From Lachnospiraceae bacterium (GTDB lineage: Bacteria; Bacillota; Clostridia; Lachnospirales; Lachnospiraceae), in the NCBI GenBank assembly GCA_026169045.1, contig JAPFDH010000122.1:1-45284 (forward strand): 45,284 nucleotides of DNA, written 5' to 3'. The notes under the pieces were generated by a model that was given only the letters and a program-made list of their open reading frames with translations, did no database searches and had not been told where the DNA came from. Both the position numbers and the translations under genes were made by a program. Numbering within the stretch: position 1 is the stretch's first letter; each line of letters begins with the position of its first letter. This document shows, in pieces, positions 1 through 9,371 of the stretch.

Positions 1-141
1 AACGGGAGAGAAAATTATGCTTGCATAATTTTTCGACCGGTCAGACCTATGAGCTGAGCGCCTGTAAATGAGTAAAACAGTGGCGACAGCCACAATAAGC
101 ACGCAGTGCGGTTTTACGAATGGCGCGGGCTGAACTGTTAC
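1..141. repeat. MITE-like palindromic repeat, copy 1 (left end outside window)
   Basis: This stretch matches 27926-28065 with only about ten differences over roughly 138 bases by eye. It ends in GGGCTGAACTGTTAC, which is the inverted end of the complete copy. The inner palindrome that is perfect in copy 2 is damaged here in its right arm. It carries the same GTGGC/GCCAC hairpin and GCACGCAGTGC palindrome. No ORF runs through it. It lies immediately upstream of the coaX promoter. The left terminal repeat would lie before base 1. Confidence 0.85.
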
Positions 142-170
142 TTTTTTCTTTCTGTCTCCCACTCCCTTCA

Positions 171-199
171 TTGCTTTTTCGTAATACTCATAGTATAAT
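171..199 (+). promoter_or_regulatory. sigma-A-type promoter of the coaX pair
   Basis: TTGCTT (171-176) and TATAAT (194-199) are separated by exactly 17 bases. The predicted start site lies about 75 bases before the first coaX-like gene. The leader holds an imperfect inverted repeat, TGTATACAG (221-229) against CTGTATACT (242-250), which could be an operator or a weak hairpin. This is a consensus reading only. Confidence 0.65.
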
Positions 200-280
200 G
201 CATTTGACCCCAATAGATCATGTATACAGTTTTATTTTCTTCTGTATACTGTATCTACAATAAACTATGGAGGTAATATC

Positions 281-1093
281 ATGATTCTGGCAATTAACGT
301 CGGTAATACCAATGTTACCGTTGGCTGTATTGATCGTAAAAAAACATATTTTATTGAACGAATTTCTACGCAACTGAATAAAACAGAATTAGAGTATGCT
401 ATAACTCTAAAAAATATAATGGAAATTTATCATATATCCCCCAAAGATATTGATGGCGGAATTGTTTCCTCTGTCGTTCCACCTCTTTCTGAAACGATTC
501 GCCAGTCTGCTTTTAAGATCATTCAGAAAAAAGTACATCTTGTCGGTCCCGGTGTCAAAAATGGACTAAATATCCATATTGATAATCCCGCCCAACTGGG
601 AAGTAATATGGTTGTCAATGCTGTAGGCGCCATGGAATCCTATCCTCTTCCCATCATCATTATCGATATGGGTACAGCAACTTCTATCTCTGTAATCAAT
701 CAAAAAGGTGAATATATCGGAGGCGTCATCATGCCTGGATTAAATAGTGCCCTGAATCATCTTGCCGTCCGCACATCACAACTTCCTAAAATCAGTTTGG
801 AAGCTCCTGAACATGCAATTGGAAAGAATACGATTGCATGTATGCAAAGCGGTGCTGTTTATGGAACGGCTTCCATGCTGGATGGTATGGTAGAACGGAT
901 GGAGGAAGAGCTGGGCGTCACAGCTACCGTTGTTTCAACTGGGAAAATTGCGAAATTTATTTCTCCGTACTGTCAGCACAAAATCCTATATGATGATACG
1001 CTAATGCTTAAGGGACTTTTATCGATATACGAGAAAAATTGCCGGTATAACAATACTGAAAAATCTACCATTCGGAAAGGAGACCTGTCATGA
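281..1093 (+). CDS. CoaX-like type III pantothenate kinase paralogue, probably catalytically dead
   Basis: A 270-residue protein of the CoaX/ASKHA family, clearly homologous along its whole length to the next gene (about half the residues identical by eye). CoaX phosphorylates pantothenate in CoA synthesis. Conserved motifs are altered here. The N-terminal DxGNT/S is NVGNTN (Asp6 to Asn), GxDR is GSNM (Asp and Arg both lost), DxGTATT is DMGTATS, and the ATGG motif is STGK. PPL, GPG, the GGVIMPG stretch and LMLKGL are kept, so the fold is probably intact. A TGGAGG site precedes ATG 281. The stop overlaps the next start as ATGA, implying translational coupling. Because CoaX is known as a dimer with active sites at the interface, a regulatory or heterodimer role is possible; that is inference. 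There is no frameshift, which argues against simple decay. Confidence 0.85.
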   Translation: MILAINVGNTNVTVGCIDRKKTYFIERISTQLNKTELEYAITLKNIMEIYHISPKDIDGGIVSSVVPPLSETIRQSAFKIIQKKVHLVGPGVKNGLNIHIDNPAQLGSNMVVNAVGAMESYPLPIIIIDMGTATSISVINQKGEYIGGVIMPGLNSALNHLAVRTSQLPKISLEAPEHAIGKNTIACMQSGAVYGTASMLDGMVERMEEELGVTATVVSTGKIAKFISPYCQHKILYDDTLMLKGLLSIYEKNCRYNNTEKSTIRKGDLS

Positions 1094-1854
1094 TCTTAGC
1101 CATTGATATCGGAAATTCCAATATAGTAATCGGAATTTTAGAAAAACAGCATGTCCTTTTTGAAGAGCGTCTGTCTACCAATCACAGTCAGACAGAAGTG
1201 GAGTACGCCATTGCGATAAAAAATATATTGGATCTCAATCATATTAAAGCTTCTTCCTTAGAGGGAGGTATCTTATCTTCCGTTGTTCCCCCCATATCCA
1301 GCACCGTAAAAAGGGCAGCAGAAAAAATTTTAGGAAAATCGATTTTGCAGGTTGGTCCGGGACTTAAAACAGGATTAAATTTAAAAGTAGATAATCCTGC
1401 ATCGTTGGGCTCTGACCGTGTTGTAGATGCAGTTGCTGCAATATATCACTATCCTTCTCCACTCATATTATTTGATATGGGAACGGCCACAACCATTTCC
1501 GCCATTGATCATGAAGGAAATTATTTAGGAGGAGTTATTATTCCGGGTATAAAAGTTTCATTGGATTCCCTTACCCAAAATACTTCCCAACTTCCAAAAA
1601 TCAGTTTGGAAGCTCCTAAAACAACTATATGCACCAATACCGTTGACAGTATGAAAAGCGGAGTTATTTATGGAAATGCTTCATTAATAGACGGTATGAT
1701 TAAGCACATTTCCCAGGAATTGGAAGGAAATGTCACTGTAGTGGCCACAGGAGGATTAGCCCGATTTATCATTCCTTTCTGCAAGCACAAAATTATTTAC
1801 GATAAAAACCTATTGCTAAAGGGACTTTCTATTTTATATCAAAAAAACCGATGA
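1090..1854 (+). CDS. coaX: Type III pantothenate kinase
   Basis: A 254-residue protein of standard CoaX length. It catalyses ATP-dependent phosphorylation of pantothenate, the first committed step of CoA synthesis, in the cytoplasm. Expected motifs are all present: AIDIGNSN with Asp6 at the N-terminus, PPI, GPGLKTGL, GSDRVVDAVAA with the Asp-Arg pair, DMGTATT, GGVIIPG, ATGGLA and LLLKGL. It starts within the stop codon of the degenerate paralogue (ATGA overlap), with AAAGGAG about 7 bases upstream. Its stop codon lies inside the left arm of the following terminator. This copy should supply the enzyme activity, alone or with its neighbour. Confidence 0.95.
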   Translation: MILAIDIGNSNIVIGILEKQHVLFEERLSTNHSQTEVEYAIAIKNILDLNHIKASSLEGGILSSVVPPISSTVKRAAEKILGKSILQVGPGLKTGLNLKVDNPASLGSDRVVDAVAAIYHYPSPLILFDMGTATTISAIDHEGNYLGGVIIPGIKVSLDSLTQNTSQLPKISLEAPKTTICTNTVDSMKSGVIYGNASLIDGMIKHISQELEGNVTVVATGGLARFIIPFCKHKIIYDKNLLLKGLSILYQKNR

Positions 1855-1876
1855 ATTCTCATCGGTTTTTTTGATA
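1837..1876. terminator. Bidirectional terminator between coaX and glgB
   Basis: An 18-base arm TATCAAAAAAACCGATGA, a loop ATTC and a perfect complementary arm. Both strands end in a run of seven T, so it can stop transcription of the convergent coaX and glgB genes. The coaX stop codon lies within the left arm. Confidence 0.9.
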
Positions 1877-1886
1877 GATATGAATT

Positions 1887-3893
1887 TTATTTCTTAACCG
1901 TGCTGCTTTTTATACGCTTTAATACAATTGCTGTACGACTCGGTGTATAAAGCAGGAAACCACAACGTCCATCCGGAAGTTCTTCTGTTTTATAAACGTA
2001 TGTCTTTGATACGCGCTCCTGTCCTCCGAATTGTTTTTCATCTGTTGAAAGAATCACTTTATATTCACCAGGCTCTGTCACTGGAATAAAATATCCGCGG
2101 AATGATCGGTTTGGATGAAAGTTCATTACATAAATATCATTACCTTTCTCATAAACCATAACCTTATCTCCTTGATGAACCCAAAGATTATGTACATTTT
2201 CAGCCACCAGCGTTTTTTCCTTTTTGGTCATAGCAATCATTGCCTGATCAAAATTATTCAACCACTCATACTTTAAATCCGGATTGTCTGCCAAACTCCA
2301 CTGACGTCTGCAGTAGTGGTAACTCCAGTTATTTCCCTGTCTGGGAAAATCAATCCACTCCGGATGGCCAAATTCATTACCCATAAAGTTTAAATACCCC
2401 TCTCCAGCCAACGTCAACGTAATCAAACGAATCATTTTATGAAGGGCGATCCCTCTGTCAATAATCATATTCTGTGTTTTTTTCTCCATGCTCCAATACA
2501 TTTCTTTATCACATAAACGGAACATGATCGTTTTATCACCTACCAATGCCTGATCATGGGACTCTGCATAACCAATAACTTTTTCCTTAGGTCTTCTTCC
2601 AGTAAGTTCATACCACAATCTCCACATATCCCAATCTTCATCACGAACTTCTTTTAACATTTTAATCCAAAGATCAGGTACTCCCATGGCTAAGCGATAA
2701 TCAAATCCGATACCCCCATCTTTAATCGGAATGCACATTCCGGGCATACCAGACATATCCTCTGCAATGGTAATAGCTTTTTTATTCAGCTGATGAATTA
2801 GATCATTCGCTAAAGTCAAATATGTTAAAGCTTCAATATCCGTATTCATGGAAAAATATTTATCATAACTGTCAAAATTTGTTCCCAATCCATGATCATG
2901 ATAAATCATAGATGTCACACCATCAAAACGGAACCCGTCAAAATGATATTCACTCATCCAATATTTTAAATTGGATAATAAGAAATATAAAACTTCATTT
3001 TTCCCGTAATTAAACAGTTTCGTATCCCAGGCGGAGTGTTCTCCCATTTTTCCCACGTGGAAAAACTGCTCTACTGTTCCATCAAATTCATTGATGCCTT
3101 CGTTGGTATTTTTTACGGCATGAGAATGTACCACATCCAATAATACCTGTATTCCCATTTGATGGGCTGTATCAATTAATTCTTTCAATTCCTCCGGTTT
3201 ACCATAGCGCGAAGATGCAGCATAAAAATTAGATACCTGATACCCGAAAGATCCATAATATGGATGTTCCATTACTGCCATAATTTGAATAGTATTATAT
3301 CCCAATTTTTTTATTCTTGGCAAAATATTTTCTTTAAATTCTTTGTATGTTCCAACCCCATACTTCTCCTGAGCCATACCAATATGACATTCATAAATAT
3401 AAGGAATCTTTTCCCCTTTAAATCCCTCATCGTTCCATTCATATTTTTTCTTTGGATGCCAGACCACTCCAGTCCAAAGATAAGTCTCCGGATCCTGTTC
3501 CACCCTGGTGGCGTATAGTGGGATACGTTCTAATACTTGATCGCCGTTTACTACAACAGCTTTTATACGGCATCCATGCCAAAGCTCTTTTGTCTTTAAT
3601 GTAATTTCAAATATACCATTATCAAGTTTCTGCATAGGATGAGAAGACTTGTTCCAGTCATTAAAATCTCCCATCAGATACATAGCATCTGCCGCCGGGG
3701 CCCATTCTCTATAAACCCAGCCACCGCGTATCCGATGAACACCAAAATACTCATAGCCATTGGCAAATTCCGGTAATGTCTGCCCCTTCGAAAGCAGTTC
3801 TTTTTTCTTCTTTTTGTAACTTTCCATCCTTAAATTGATGTCGCTTTCGTAATTCTTTAATAAGCTGTCAATTTCAATGATCTTGTACCCCAT
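1887..3893 (-). CDS. glgB: 1,4-alpha-glucan branching enzyme (GH13, eukaryote-like type)
   Basis: This enzyme forms alpha-1,6 branches in glycogen. Residue numbers below count from an upstream ATG at 3902. An N-terminal CBM48-like beta domain (about 45-150) is followed by the GH13 barrel. Visible catalytic motifs are DVVHSH (256-261), DGFRFDG with nucleophile Asp327, AED with acid/base Glu381 and YAESHDQ near 465. The motif wording and length (about 670) fit the eukaryote-like branching enzymes also found in Bacteroidetes and Clostridia, rather than the E. coli type. The ATG at 3902 directly abuts its AAAGG site with no spacing. The ATG at 3893, about 9 bases after AAAGG, is the more likely start. 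No other glycogen gene lies in the window. A good promoter sits upstream at 3948-3976. Confidence 0.93.
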   Translation of the reverse strand: MGYKIIEIDSLLKNYESDINLRMESYKKKKKELLSKGQTLPEFANGYEYFGVHRIRGGWVYREWAPAADAMYLMGDFNDWNKSSHPMQKLDNGIFEITLKTKELWHGCRIKAVVVNGDQVLERIPLYATRVEQDPETYLWTGVVWHPKKKYEWNDEGFKGEKIPYIYECHIGMAQEKYGVGTYKEFKENILPRIKKLGYNTIQIMAVMEHPYYGSFGYQVSNFYAASSRYGKPEELKELIDTAHQMGIQVLLDVVHSHAVKNTNEGINEFDGTVEQFFHVGKMGEHSAWDTKLFNYGKNEVLYFLLSNLKYWMSEYHFDGFRFDGVTSMIYHDHGLGTNFDSYDKYFSMNTDIEALTYLTLANDLIHQLNKKAITIAEDMSGMPGMCIPIKDGGIGFDYRLAMGVPDLWIKMLKEVRDEDWDMWRLWYELTGRRPKEKVIGYAESHDQALVGDKTIMFRLCDKEMYWSMEKKTQNMIIDRGIALHKMIRLITLTLAGEGYLNFMGNEFGHPEWIDFPRQGNNWSYHYCRRQWSLADNPDLKYEWLNNFDQAMIAMTKKEKTLVAENVHNLWVHQGDKVMVYEKGNDIYVMNFHPNRSFRGYFIPVTEPGEYKVILSTDEKQFGGQERVSKTYVYKTEELPDGRCGFLLYTPSRTAIVLKRIKSSTVKK

Positions 3894-3947
3894 ACTTGTC
3901 ATCCTTTCTTAATTCAGGAAAACTCCGTGAATTGATTGTACATATTT

Positions 3948-3976
3948 ATTGTAACTGCTAATGGATTTTTCGTCAA
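3948..3976 (-). promoter_or_regulatory. sigma-A-type promoter of glgB
   Basis: Read on the minus strand, TTGACG (3976-3971) and TACAAT (3953-3948) are separated by 17 bases, about 55 bases before the preferred glgB start. Confidence 0.65.
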
Positions 3977-4027
3977 TGGATTTTGTTTAATTGGCTAAAT
4001 TTTTTCTGTTTAACGCATAATTTTTCA

Positions 4028-5446
4028 TCATTTTACACCATTCGACTTTTTATGCATATACTTTTTAGTTTCTTTTACCACTTCTGGACTTAAAATTGCC
4101 AATGCTATTAAATTGGGAATTGCCATCATTCCATTAAATGTATCCGATATTTCCCATACCACAGTTAACTTCATAATACTGCCAATGTATATTGCAGCGA
4201 TAAATACCAGCCGAAAAACAGAGACTGCTTTCTTTCCCCATATGTATTCTGCTGATTTTTCTCCATAATAAGACCATGCCAATAACGTTGCGACGGCAAA
4301 AACAGCAATAGATATGGCAATAAAATTTACCCCCTGTTTGCCAAATGCTGACGCAAACGCTTCCCCCGTTAACACCGCTCCATCCGGCAACATCGAAAGA
4401 GCATCTGTTCCGATTGCCATCCCATATATTTGCGGATCGTATACACCAGATACTAAAATCGCCAATGCCGCCAGTGTACACATAACTATAGTATCCACAA
4501 AAACAGTAAAAATTGCCCACATTCCCTGCTCCACCGGTTCTTTCACATTGGAGACTGAATTTACCATAACTGATGTTCCAAGTCCGGCTTCGTTTGTAAA
4601 AATGCCCCTTGATATTCCGAGACGCATAGCCCTCGAAATTCCATATCCTGCCGCTCCACTGACTCCCGCTCGAAAAGAAAATGCCTCCTGAATGATACTT
4701 AAAAATGCCTTGGGTATTTCTCTATAATGAAACCCAATTACCATAACCGTTCCCACGATAAAAGCAAACCCCATAAGAGGAACCATTTTTTCTGTCACTC
4801 TGGCAATTCTTTTGATTCCACCCAGAATCAAAATTCCTGTTATTATTGCCATTATAATACCTGTGACAGGAAGCGGAATTGAAAATGACGCATTCAACGC
4901 ATTGGAAACTGAATTAGCCTGAGTCATATTTCCCATTCCCAAAGAAGCCAGCACGCAAAAAAAGGCAAAAACTATGGCCATCCATTTCATTTTGCATCCA
5001 CGTTCCATATATACCATAGCACCACCCACATAATTTCCATCCCTATCTCTGTAACGATATTTGATTCCTAAAAGATTTTCCGCATAGGTAGTTGCCATTC
5101 CGATAATTGCTGAAATCCACATCCAAAATATTGCTCCCGGTCCCCCTGCTGTGATAGCCGTTGCAACCCCTGCTATATTTCCAGTTCCTATGGTAGCAGC
5201 TAAAGCTGTGCATACCGATTGAAATTGGGATAATGTACCTTTTTCATTTGATTCATGAACTTCTTTTTCTAAAAATGCCGCCAGAATCGTTTTTCTCATC
5301 CATAATTTCCATTTCCATATTGGTAGAAATGCCGTTTTTACCTGAAACCACATTCCCTCAATCAGAAACACTCCAATCATAATAGGACCCCATACGAAGT
5401 TACCTATCCATTCGTTTAATTTCAACAAAACATTCATCAGCCACAT
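4028..5446 (-). CDS. AGCS-family amino acid (alanine/glycine):Na+ symporter
   Basis: A polytopic membrane protein of about 472 residues with around eleven hydrophobic segments. The conserved AGCS stretch near residues 85-110 (GTGNIAGVATAI, then GGPGAIFWMW) and the GIFTNEAGLG motif are typical of AlsT/DagA/AgcS symporters, which import alanine or glycine with sodium or protons. An ATG at 5479 gives 11 extra residues. The ATG at 5446 is preferred because GGAGG lies 6 bases before it and the resulting N-terminus fits the family. A TATAAT lies in the gap before the gene but no convincing -35 box was found. It follows mutY on the same strand with an 87-base gap. Substrate choice between alanine and glycine cannot be read from sequence. 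Confidence 0.92.
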   Translation of the reverse strand: MWLMNVLLKLNEWIGNFVWGPIMIGVFLIEGMWFQVKTAFLPIWKWKLWMRKTILAAFLEKEVHESNEKGTLSQFQSVCTALAATIGTGNIAGVATAITAGGPGAIFWMWISAIIGMATTYAENLLGIKYRYRDRDGNYVGGAMVYMERGCKMKWMAIVFAFFCVLASLGMGNMTQANSVSNALNASFSIPLPVTGIIMAIITGILILGGIKRIARVTEKMVPLMGFAFIVGTVMVIGFHYREIPKAFLSIIQEAFSFRAGVSGAAGYGISRAMRLGISRGIFTNEAGLGTSVMVNSVSNVKEPVEQGMWAIFTVFVDTIVMCTLAALAILVSGVYDPQIYGMAIGTDALSMLPDGAVLTGEAFASAFGKQGVNFIAISIAVFAVATLLAWSYYGEKSAEYIWGKKAVSVFRLVFIAAIYIGSIMKLTVVWEISDTFNGMMAIPNLIALAILSPEVVKETKKYMHKKSNGVK

Positions 5447-5533
5447 AAAAAACCTCCATTTTCCTGCCTCATACATCAAATTTCATATTTGGTGTATTAT
5501 ATGCTGAAAAAACTGGAGGTTTTCTTATCTTTT

Positions 5534-6682
5534 TTATTTTAAATACTTTTTCCAGGCTTTAAATGCACTGGGCAATGCATACGTTGATTTTAAATCTTCT
5601 TTCGATGCCAATATCCAAGAATGTTCTGTTTCTCTCATCATCAAATTATTCTTATCCATTTCAAGAACTACTTCATATGCTTTCATATGCCACTCAATAT
5701 GACTAAAAATGTGTTTGCCGTCTGGTAATGTTTCTATCTTTACCGGACAAGAAAATTTTTCTTTCCAATATTCTGCCGCTTCCTTTTCCGATAAATGCCC
5801 ATCTACCCCTGGAAGCTCATACAACCCGGCTAAAAGACCTGACTCCGGTCTTTTTCTTAAAAGTGTCCATTCGCCCAATCTTAGTATGAAAACCGTTCGT
5901 TGCTCCATGCGCCTGGGTTTTTTCTTTGCTTTTACAGGAATTTCATTTATTCTATTATTCTTTAAAGCCAGGCAAATTCCTTTCCAGGGACACACAACAC
6001 ATTTAGGTTCTCCATTTGGAAGACAAACACAAGCTCCCAACTCCATTAACGCCTGATTCAATATTCCCGGATAATTCTTATCATTTCCCAATTTTCCAAA
6101 GACATCTTCCATAACTGCTTTCAGATCTGTCTCCATTTGTCTTTTTACCGACTGCTTTCCGATATCATCGGTCTGTTCTTCCAACCTTGAAATTACCCGC
6201 AAAACATTTCCATCCACCGCTGGTACAATTTCTCCATAAGCAATGGATGCTATGGCACCTGCTGTATAATTGCCTATGCCTGGAAGTTTTATAAGTTCTT
6301 CATATGTATTCGGCAATGTGCTGTTATATTTTTCCACACATATTTGCGCTGTCTTTTTCAGATTTCGGGCTCTGGAATAATACCCTAGTCCTTCCCACAT
6401 TTTCATCAGTAAATCATCCTCTGTTATTGCTAAATCATGAATTGTAGGAAAGTTTTGCATAAAGCGCATAAAATATGGTTTCACAGCCTCTACTCTGGTT
6501 TGTTGAAGCATGATTTCCGATACCCAAACCCAATATGGTTCCGGATTTTCTCTCCACGGCAGTTTTCTTCTATTTTTTTCATACCAATTCATCAAAGGCT
6601 CTATCATCATATGAAGCCTTTCTTCATATGTATATTGGGAATTTATGCCTTCATATAATTGCAGGTCTTTATATAATTCCAT
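5534..6682 (-). CDS. mutY: A/G-specific adenine DNA glycosylase
   Basis: This enzyme removes adenine mispaired with 8-oxoguanine. It has 382 residues. The catalytic Glu is in VSEIMLQQTRV (Glu56), the helix-hairpin-helix is LPGIGNYTAGA (about 133-143), and the catalytic Asp is in VDGNVLRV (Asp157). Four cysteines (220, 228, 231, 237) match the MutY [4Fe-4S] loop. Residues about 255-382 form the C-terminal NUDIX-like domain that recognises 8-oxoG. The start is supported by GGAG 6 bases upstream. It begins 13 bases after the alcohol dehydrogenase stop, so the two are probably co-transcribed. Confidence 0.95.
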   Translation of the reverse strand: MELYKDLQLYEGINSQYTYEERLHMMIEPLMNWYEKNRRKLPWRENPEPYWVWVSEIMLQQTRVEAVKPYFMRFMQNFPTIHDLAITEDDLLMKMWEGLGYYSRARNLKKTAQICVEKYNSTLPNTYEELIKLPGIGNYTAGAIASIAYGEIVPAVDGNVLRVISRLEEQTDDIGKQSVKRQMETDLKAVMEDVFGKLGNDKNYPGILNQALMELGACVCLPNGEPKCVVCPWKGICLALKNNRINEIPVKAKKKPRRMEQRTVFILRLGEWTLLRKRPESGLLAGLYELPGVDGHLSEKEAAEYWKEKFSCPVKIETLPDGKHIFSHIEWHMKAYEVVLEMDKNNLMMRETEHSWILASKEDLKSTYALPSAFKAWKKYLK

Positions 6683-6695
6683 CTATTTCTCCATC

Positions 6696-7892
6696 TCATC
6701 TATTGTTGTATGCCATTTCAAATATATTATATATCTCCTCTTTTCCCAAAGTGATATAATCCGTCAAGACTCTCTTGCCAAAAAATGTACACTTTTCTGC
6801 CATTTCCTCCATTGTTTCCGGTTTTACATGCAGTTCTTTTAAGGAAACTGGCATATTTAATTCTCTGAAAAAGCTTTCTGTCTTATCGATTCCTTCCTGC
6901 GCTGTCAAAAGTATATTATGAGGATTTATTTCACAATCCCATACCCGAACCGCATACTGTGCAAAACGATCCGGCACTTTTTCTACCATAAATCTTGCCC
7001 AGGAACAAAACAGTGCTGACAAACCTGCGCCATGAGCAATCTCCGGATACATACCTGATACTTCATGTTCCAATTGATGGACTCTCATCAGATATGTACG
7101 CCCTGTTCCTGTCAGATCATTATGAGACCAACTTCCAGCCCACATCAGATTCGCTCTCGCATCATAATCTCTTGGATATTTCATCACTTTTCTTCCTGCA
7201 TGAATAACAGACTTCAATAAAGCTTCATCCAATCGATCCGTAAATTCATTGCCTGCATTTATACAAAAGTAACGTTCCAACGTATGCATCATAATATCTA
7301 CAATTCCACAAGCAGTCTGAAACGGTCCGACGGAATACGTAAGTTCCGGATTCATGATTGCAAACAATGGTCTGTGGGTCTCCGAGTTAAAACCACGCTT
7401 CAACCATCCATTTTCATTTGTAATCACACAGGACGCACTCATCTCACTGCCTGATGCTGCCAGTGTAAGAATAACTCCCACCGGAAGAGCCTTTTGAGGA
7501 AGATCCTCTTTCTGAAAATATTTCCATATTTCTTCTGCATTTTTTTCCGGATTTCCTGCCCAGTCAGCAATGCATTTTGCCGAATCAATTACACTTCCAC
7601 CACCCACTGCCAGAATCAGATCAATGTTTTCCTTAATACAAATTTCCTTCCCTTTCTCAGCAAATGAAAGAACTGGATTTGGAGAAACTCCTCCATACAG
7701 AACATAATCGATCTCATTTCTTTCCAGACTCTTCATTACCTCATCCAAAAGCCCGCTTTTTTTTGCACTTTCTCCGCCAAAATGAATCATCACTTTTTGG
7801 GAACCATATTCGCGGACAATTCCTCCCACTTCCTTCTGCGTATTCTTTCCGAAATAAACCTTGGTAGGTGCATAAAATGTAAAATTTTCCAT
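6696..7892 (-). CDS. Iron-containing alcohol dehydrogenase (butanol dehydrogenase / YqhD type)
   Basis: About 398 residues, the size of group III metal-dependent alcohol dehydrogenases that reduce aldehydes with NAD(P)H. The nucleotide-binding GGGSVIDSAK and the metal-ligand region DIMMHTLERYF (Asp and His), followed by HQLEHEVSGMYPEIAHG (two His), correspond to the four Fe/Zn ligands. The N-terminal FYAPTKVYFG is typical of BdhA/YqhD proteins. A GTG 21 bases upstream keeps the frame open, but AAAGGA lies about 9 bases before the ATG at 7892, which is the better start. It sits between a flavoprotein and mutY in one direction. The natural aldehyde is unknown. Confidence 0.92.
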   Translation of the reverse strand: MENFTFYAPTKVYFGKNTQKEVGGIVREYGSQKVMIHFGGESAKKSGLLDEVMKSLERNEIDYVLYGGVSPNPVLSFAEKGKEICIKENIDLILAVGGGSVIDSAKCIADWAGNPEKNAEEIWKYFQKEDLPQKALPVGVILTLAASGSEMSASCVITNENGWLKRGFNSETHRPLFAIMNPELTYSVGPFQTACGIVDIMMHTLERYFCINAGNEFTDRLDEALLKSVIHAGRKVMKYPRDYDARANLMWAGSWSHNDLTGTGRTYLMRVHQLEHEVSGMYPEIAHGAGLSALFCSWARFMVEKVPDRFAQYAVRVWDCEINPHNILLTAQEGIDKTESFFRELNMPVSLKELHVKPETMEEMAEKCTFFGKRVLTDYITLGKEEIYNIFEMAYNNR

Positions 7893-7928
7893 CAATTCTT
7901 TTCCTTTCTCCACATATATTCCATTTTA

Positions 7929-9329
7929 TCAATCTGTTTTCTTATCCCTTAAAATACTTCTGGCTACACTCAAACCATTTGCCGAAGCCTGCTGTAACCC
8001 TCGTGTTACAGACGCACCGTCCCCAATAGCCCTAAGACCTTTTACATTGGTACAAAAGTCCTTATTCACAACCACTTTATTGGAATAAAATTTTACTTCT
8101 ACTCCATATAAAAGGGTTTCATCGCTGGCTATTCCCGGCGTCACTTTATCCAAAGCCAGCAGCATTTCCTCAATATCCACCATAATCCTATGAGGAAACA
8201 CCAGTGACAAATCTCCCGGCACTGCATCCTTTAATGTGGGAATTAAATTATTTCTACACAAACGTTCTTCGGTTGTGCGTCTTCCTCTTTTAAAATCCCC
8301 AAATGTCTGTACCAATATTTTTCCATCACATAACATATTACTTAATTGGGCAATTTTCTTTCCGTATTCTATAGGCGATTTAAATGGCTTTGTAAAATTT
8401 TTTGATACAAGAAGGGCAAAATTCGTGTTTTCGGTTTTGTATTCCTTGGATTTATAAGCATGTCCATTTACTACCGCTAATCCATTTTCATAATATTCCG
8501 TAGCTACTTCACCCGAAGGGTTCGTACAAAATGTACGAACTTTATCGTCAAATGTCGGTGTATGGTAAACCAGTTTTGCTTCATACAGATTTTTGTTCAA
8601 AAAATCCATAACCTCATCCCGTACTTCTACACGAACACCGATATCGACAGTTCCCACCTTTGTTTCTATATCATGATTTTTACAAATATGGCTAAACCAA
8701 TCTGCCCCTTCCCGTCCTACAGCTGCCACAATTTCATCTGCAAAATAACATTCCTGCCGGTCTGTTCTGACACCGATAGCCTGTCCATTTTCTATTAAAA
8801 TTTCTTCCACCATCGTTAAAAACTTCAGTTCTACGCCTGCATCTTCCAGGGATTTCTGCATTTTAGTATAAATTTTATACCCTTCTTCCGTTCCCAAATG
8901 GCGAATCGGACATTCTATTAATTTTAAATTGGCATTAATGGCTTTTCTGCGGATTTCCCTTAACTCTTTTTCTTTGTCAATTCCATAAACTTTTTGATCA
9001 GCTCCAAAGTCAAGATAAATCTGATCGGACTCTCTGAGAAGAGAGATCGTTTCATTATATCCTAAAATTTCCGGCAAATTTCCTCCCACATCAGGAGACA
9101 TAGAGAGTTTTCCATCTGAAAAAGCACCTGCTCCCGCAAATCCTGTTGTAATGGAACAAGGTTTACAGCCCATGCATTCTCCGGTTATCCGTTTCGGACA
9201 TTGTCTTTTTTCTATGGAACGCCCTTTTTCAATCATTAAAATCTTCATATCTGGTTTTTGACGCTTTAACTCATAAGCGCAAAAAATACCGGATGGTCCT
9301 GCACCTATAATAATCACATCGTACTTCAT
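7929..9329 (-). CDS. FAD-dependent dehydrogenase, COG2509 family
   Basis: A 466-residue flavoprotein of the uncharacterised COG2509 group. It begins with a Rossmann dinucleotide motif, IIIGAGPSG (residues 6-14), and ends with IGDGASVTRGLQQASANG, the second FAD-contact region. A cysteine-rich stretch, CPKRITGECMGCKPC, lies near residues 44-58. It could be redox-active or bind a cluster, and is common in this family. The middle holds the FAGAGAFSDGKL motif also typical of the group. The reaction is unknown. It is the first gene behind a good promoter at 9372-9400 and is followed after 36 bases by the alcohol dehydrogenase and mutY. Confidence 0.88.
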   Translation of the reverse strand: MKYDVIIIGAGPSGIFCAYELKRQKPDMKILMIEKGRSIEKRQCPKRITGECMGCKPCSITTGFAGAGAFSDGKLSMSPDVGGNLPEILGYNETISLLRESDQIYLDFGADQKVYGIDKEKELREIRRKAINANLKLIECPIRHLGTEEGYKIYTKMQKSLEDAGVELKFLTMVEEILIENGQAIGVRTDRQECYFADEIVAAVGREGADWFSHICKNHDIETKVGTVDIGVRVEVRDEVMDFLNKNLYEAKLVYHTPTFDDKVRTFCTNPSGEVATEYYENGLAVVNGHAYKSKEYKTENTNFALLVSKNFTKPFKSPIEYGKKIAQLSNMLCDGKILVQTFGDFKRGRRTTEERLCRNNLIPTLKDAVPGDLSLVFPHRIMVDIEEMLLALDKVTPGIASDETLLYGVEVKFYSNKVVVNKDFCTNVKGLRAIGDGASVTRGLQQASANGLSVARSILRDKKTD

Positions 9330-9371
9330 GATAATCCCTCTCTTCCAGAATTTATTATGATCTTTATTATT

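Noticed and set aside
204-228. TTGACC with TATACA as a second coaX promoter
   Set aside because: The spacing is only 13 bases; the 171-199 pair has ideal spacing.
4314-4691. A 125-codon plus-strand frame inside the AGCS symporter gene
   Set aside because: Antisense shadow of hydrophobic codons; the minus-strand gene is certain.
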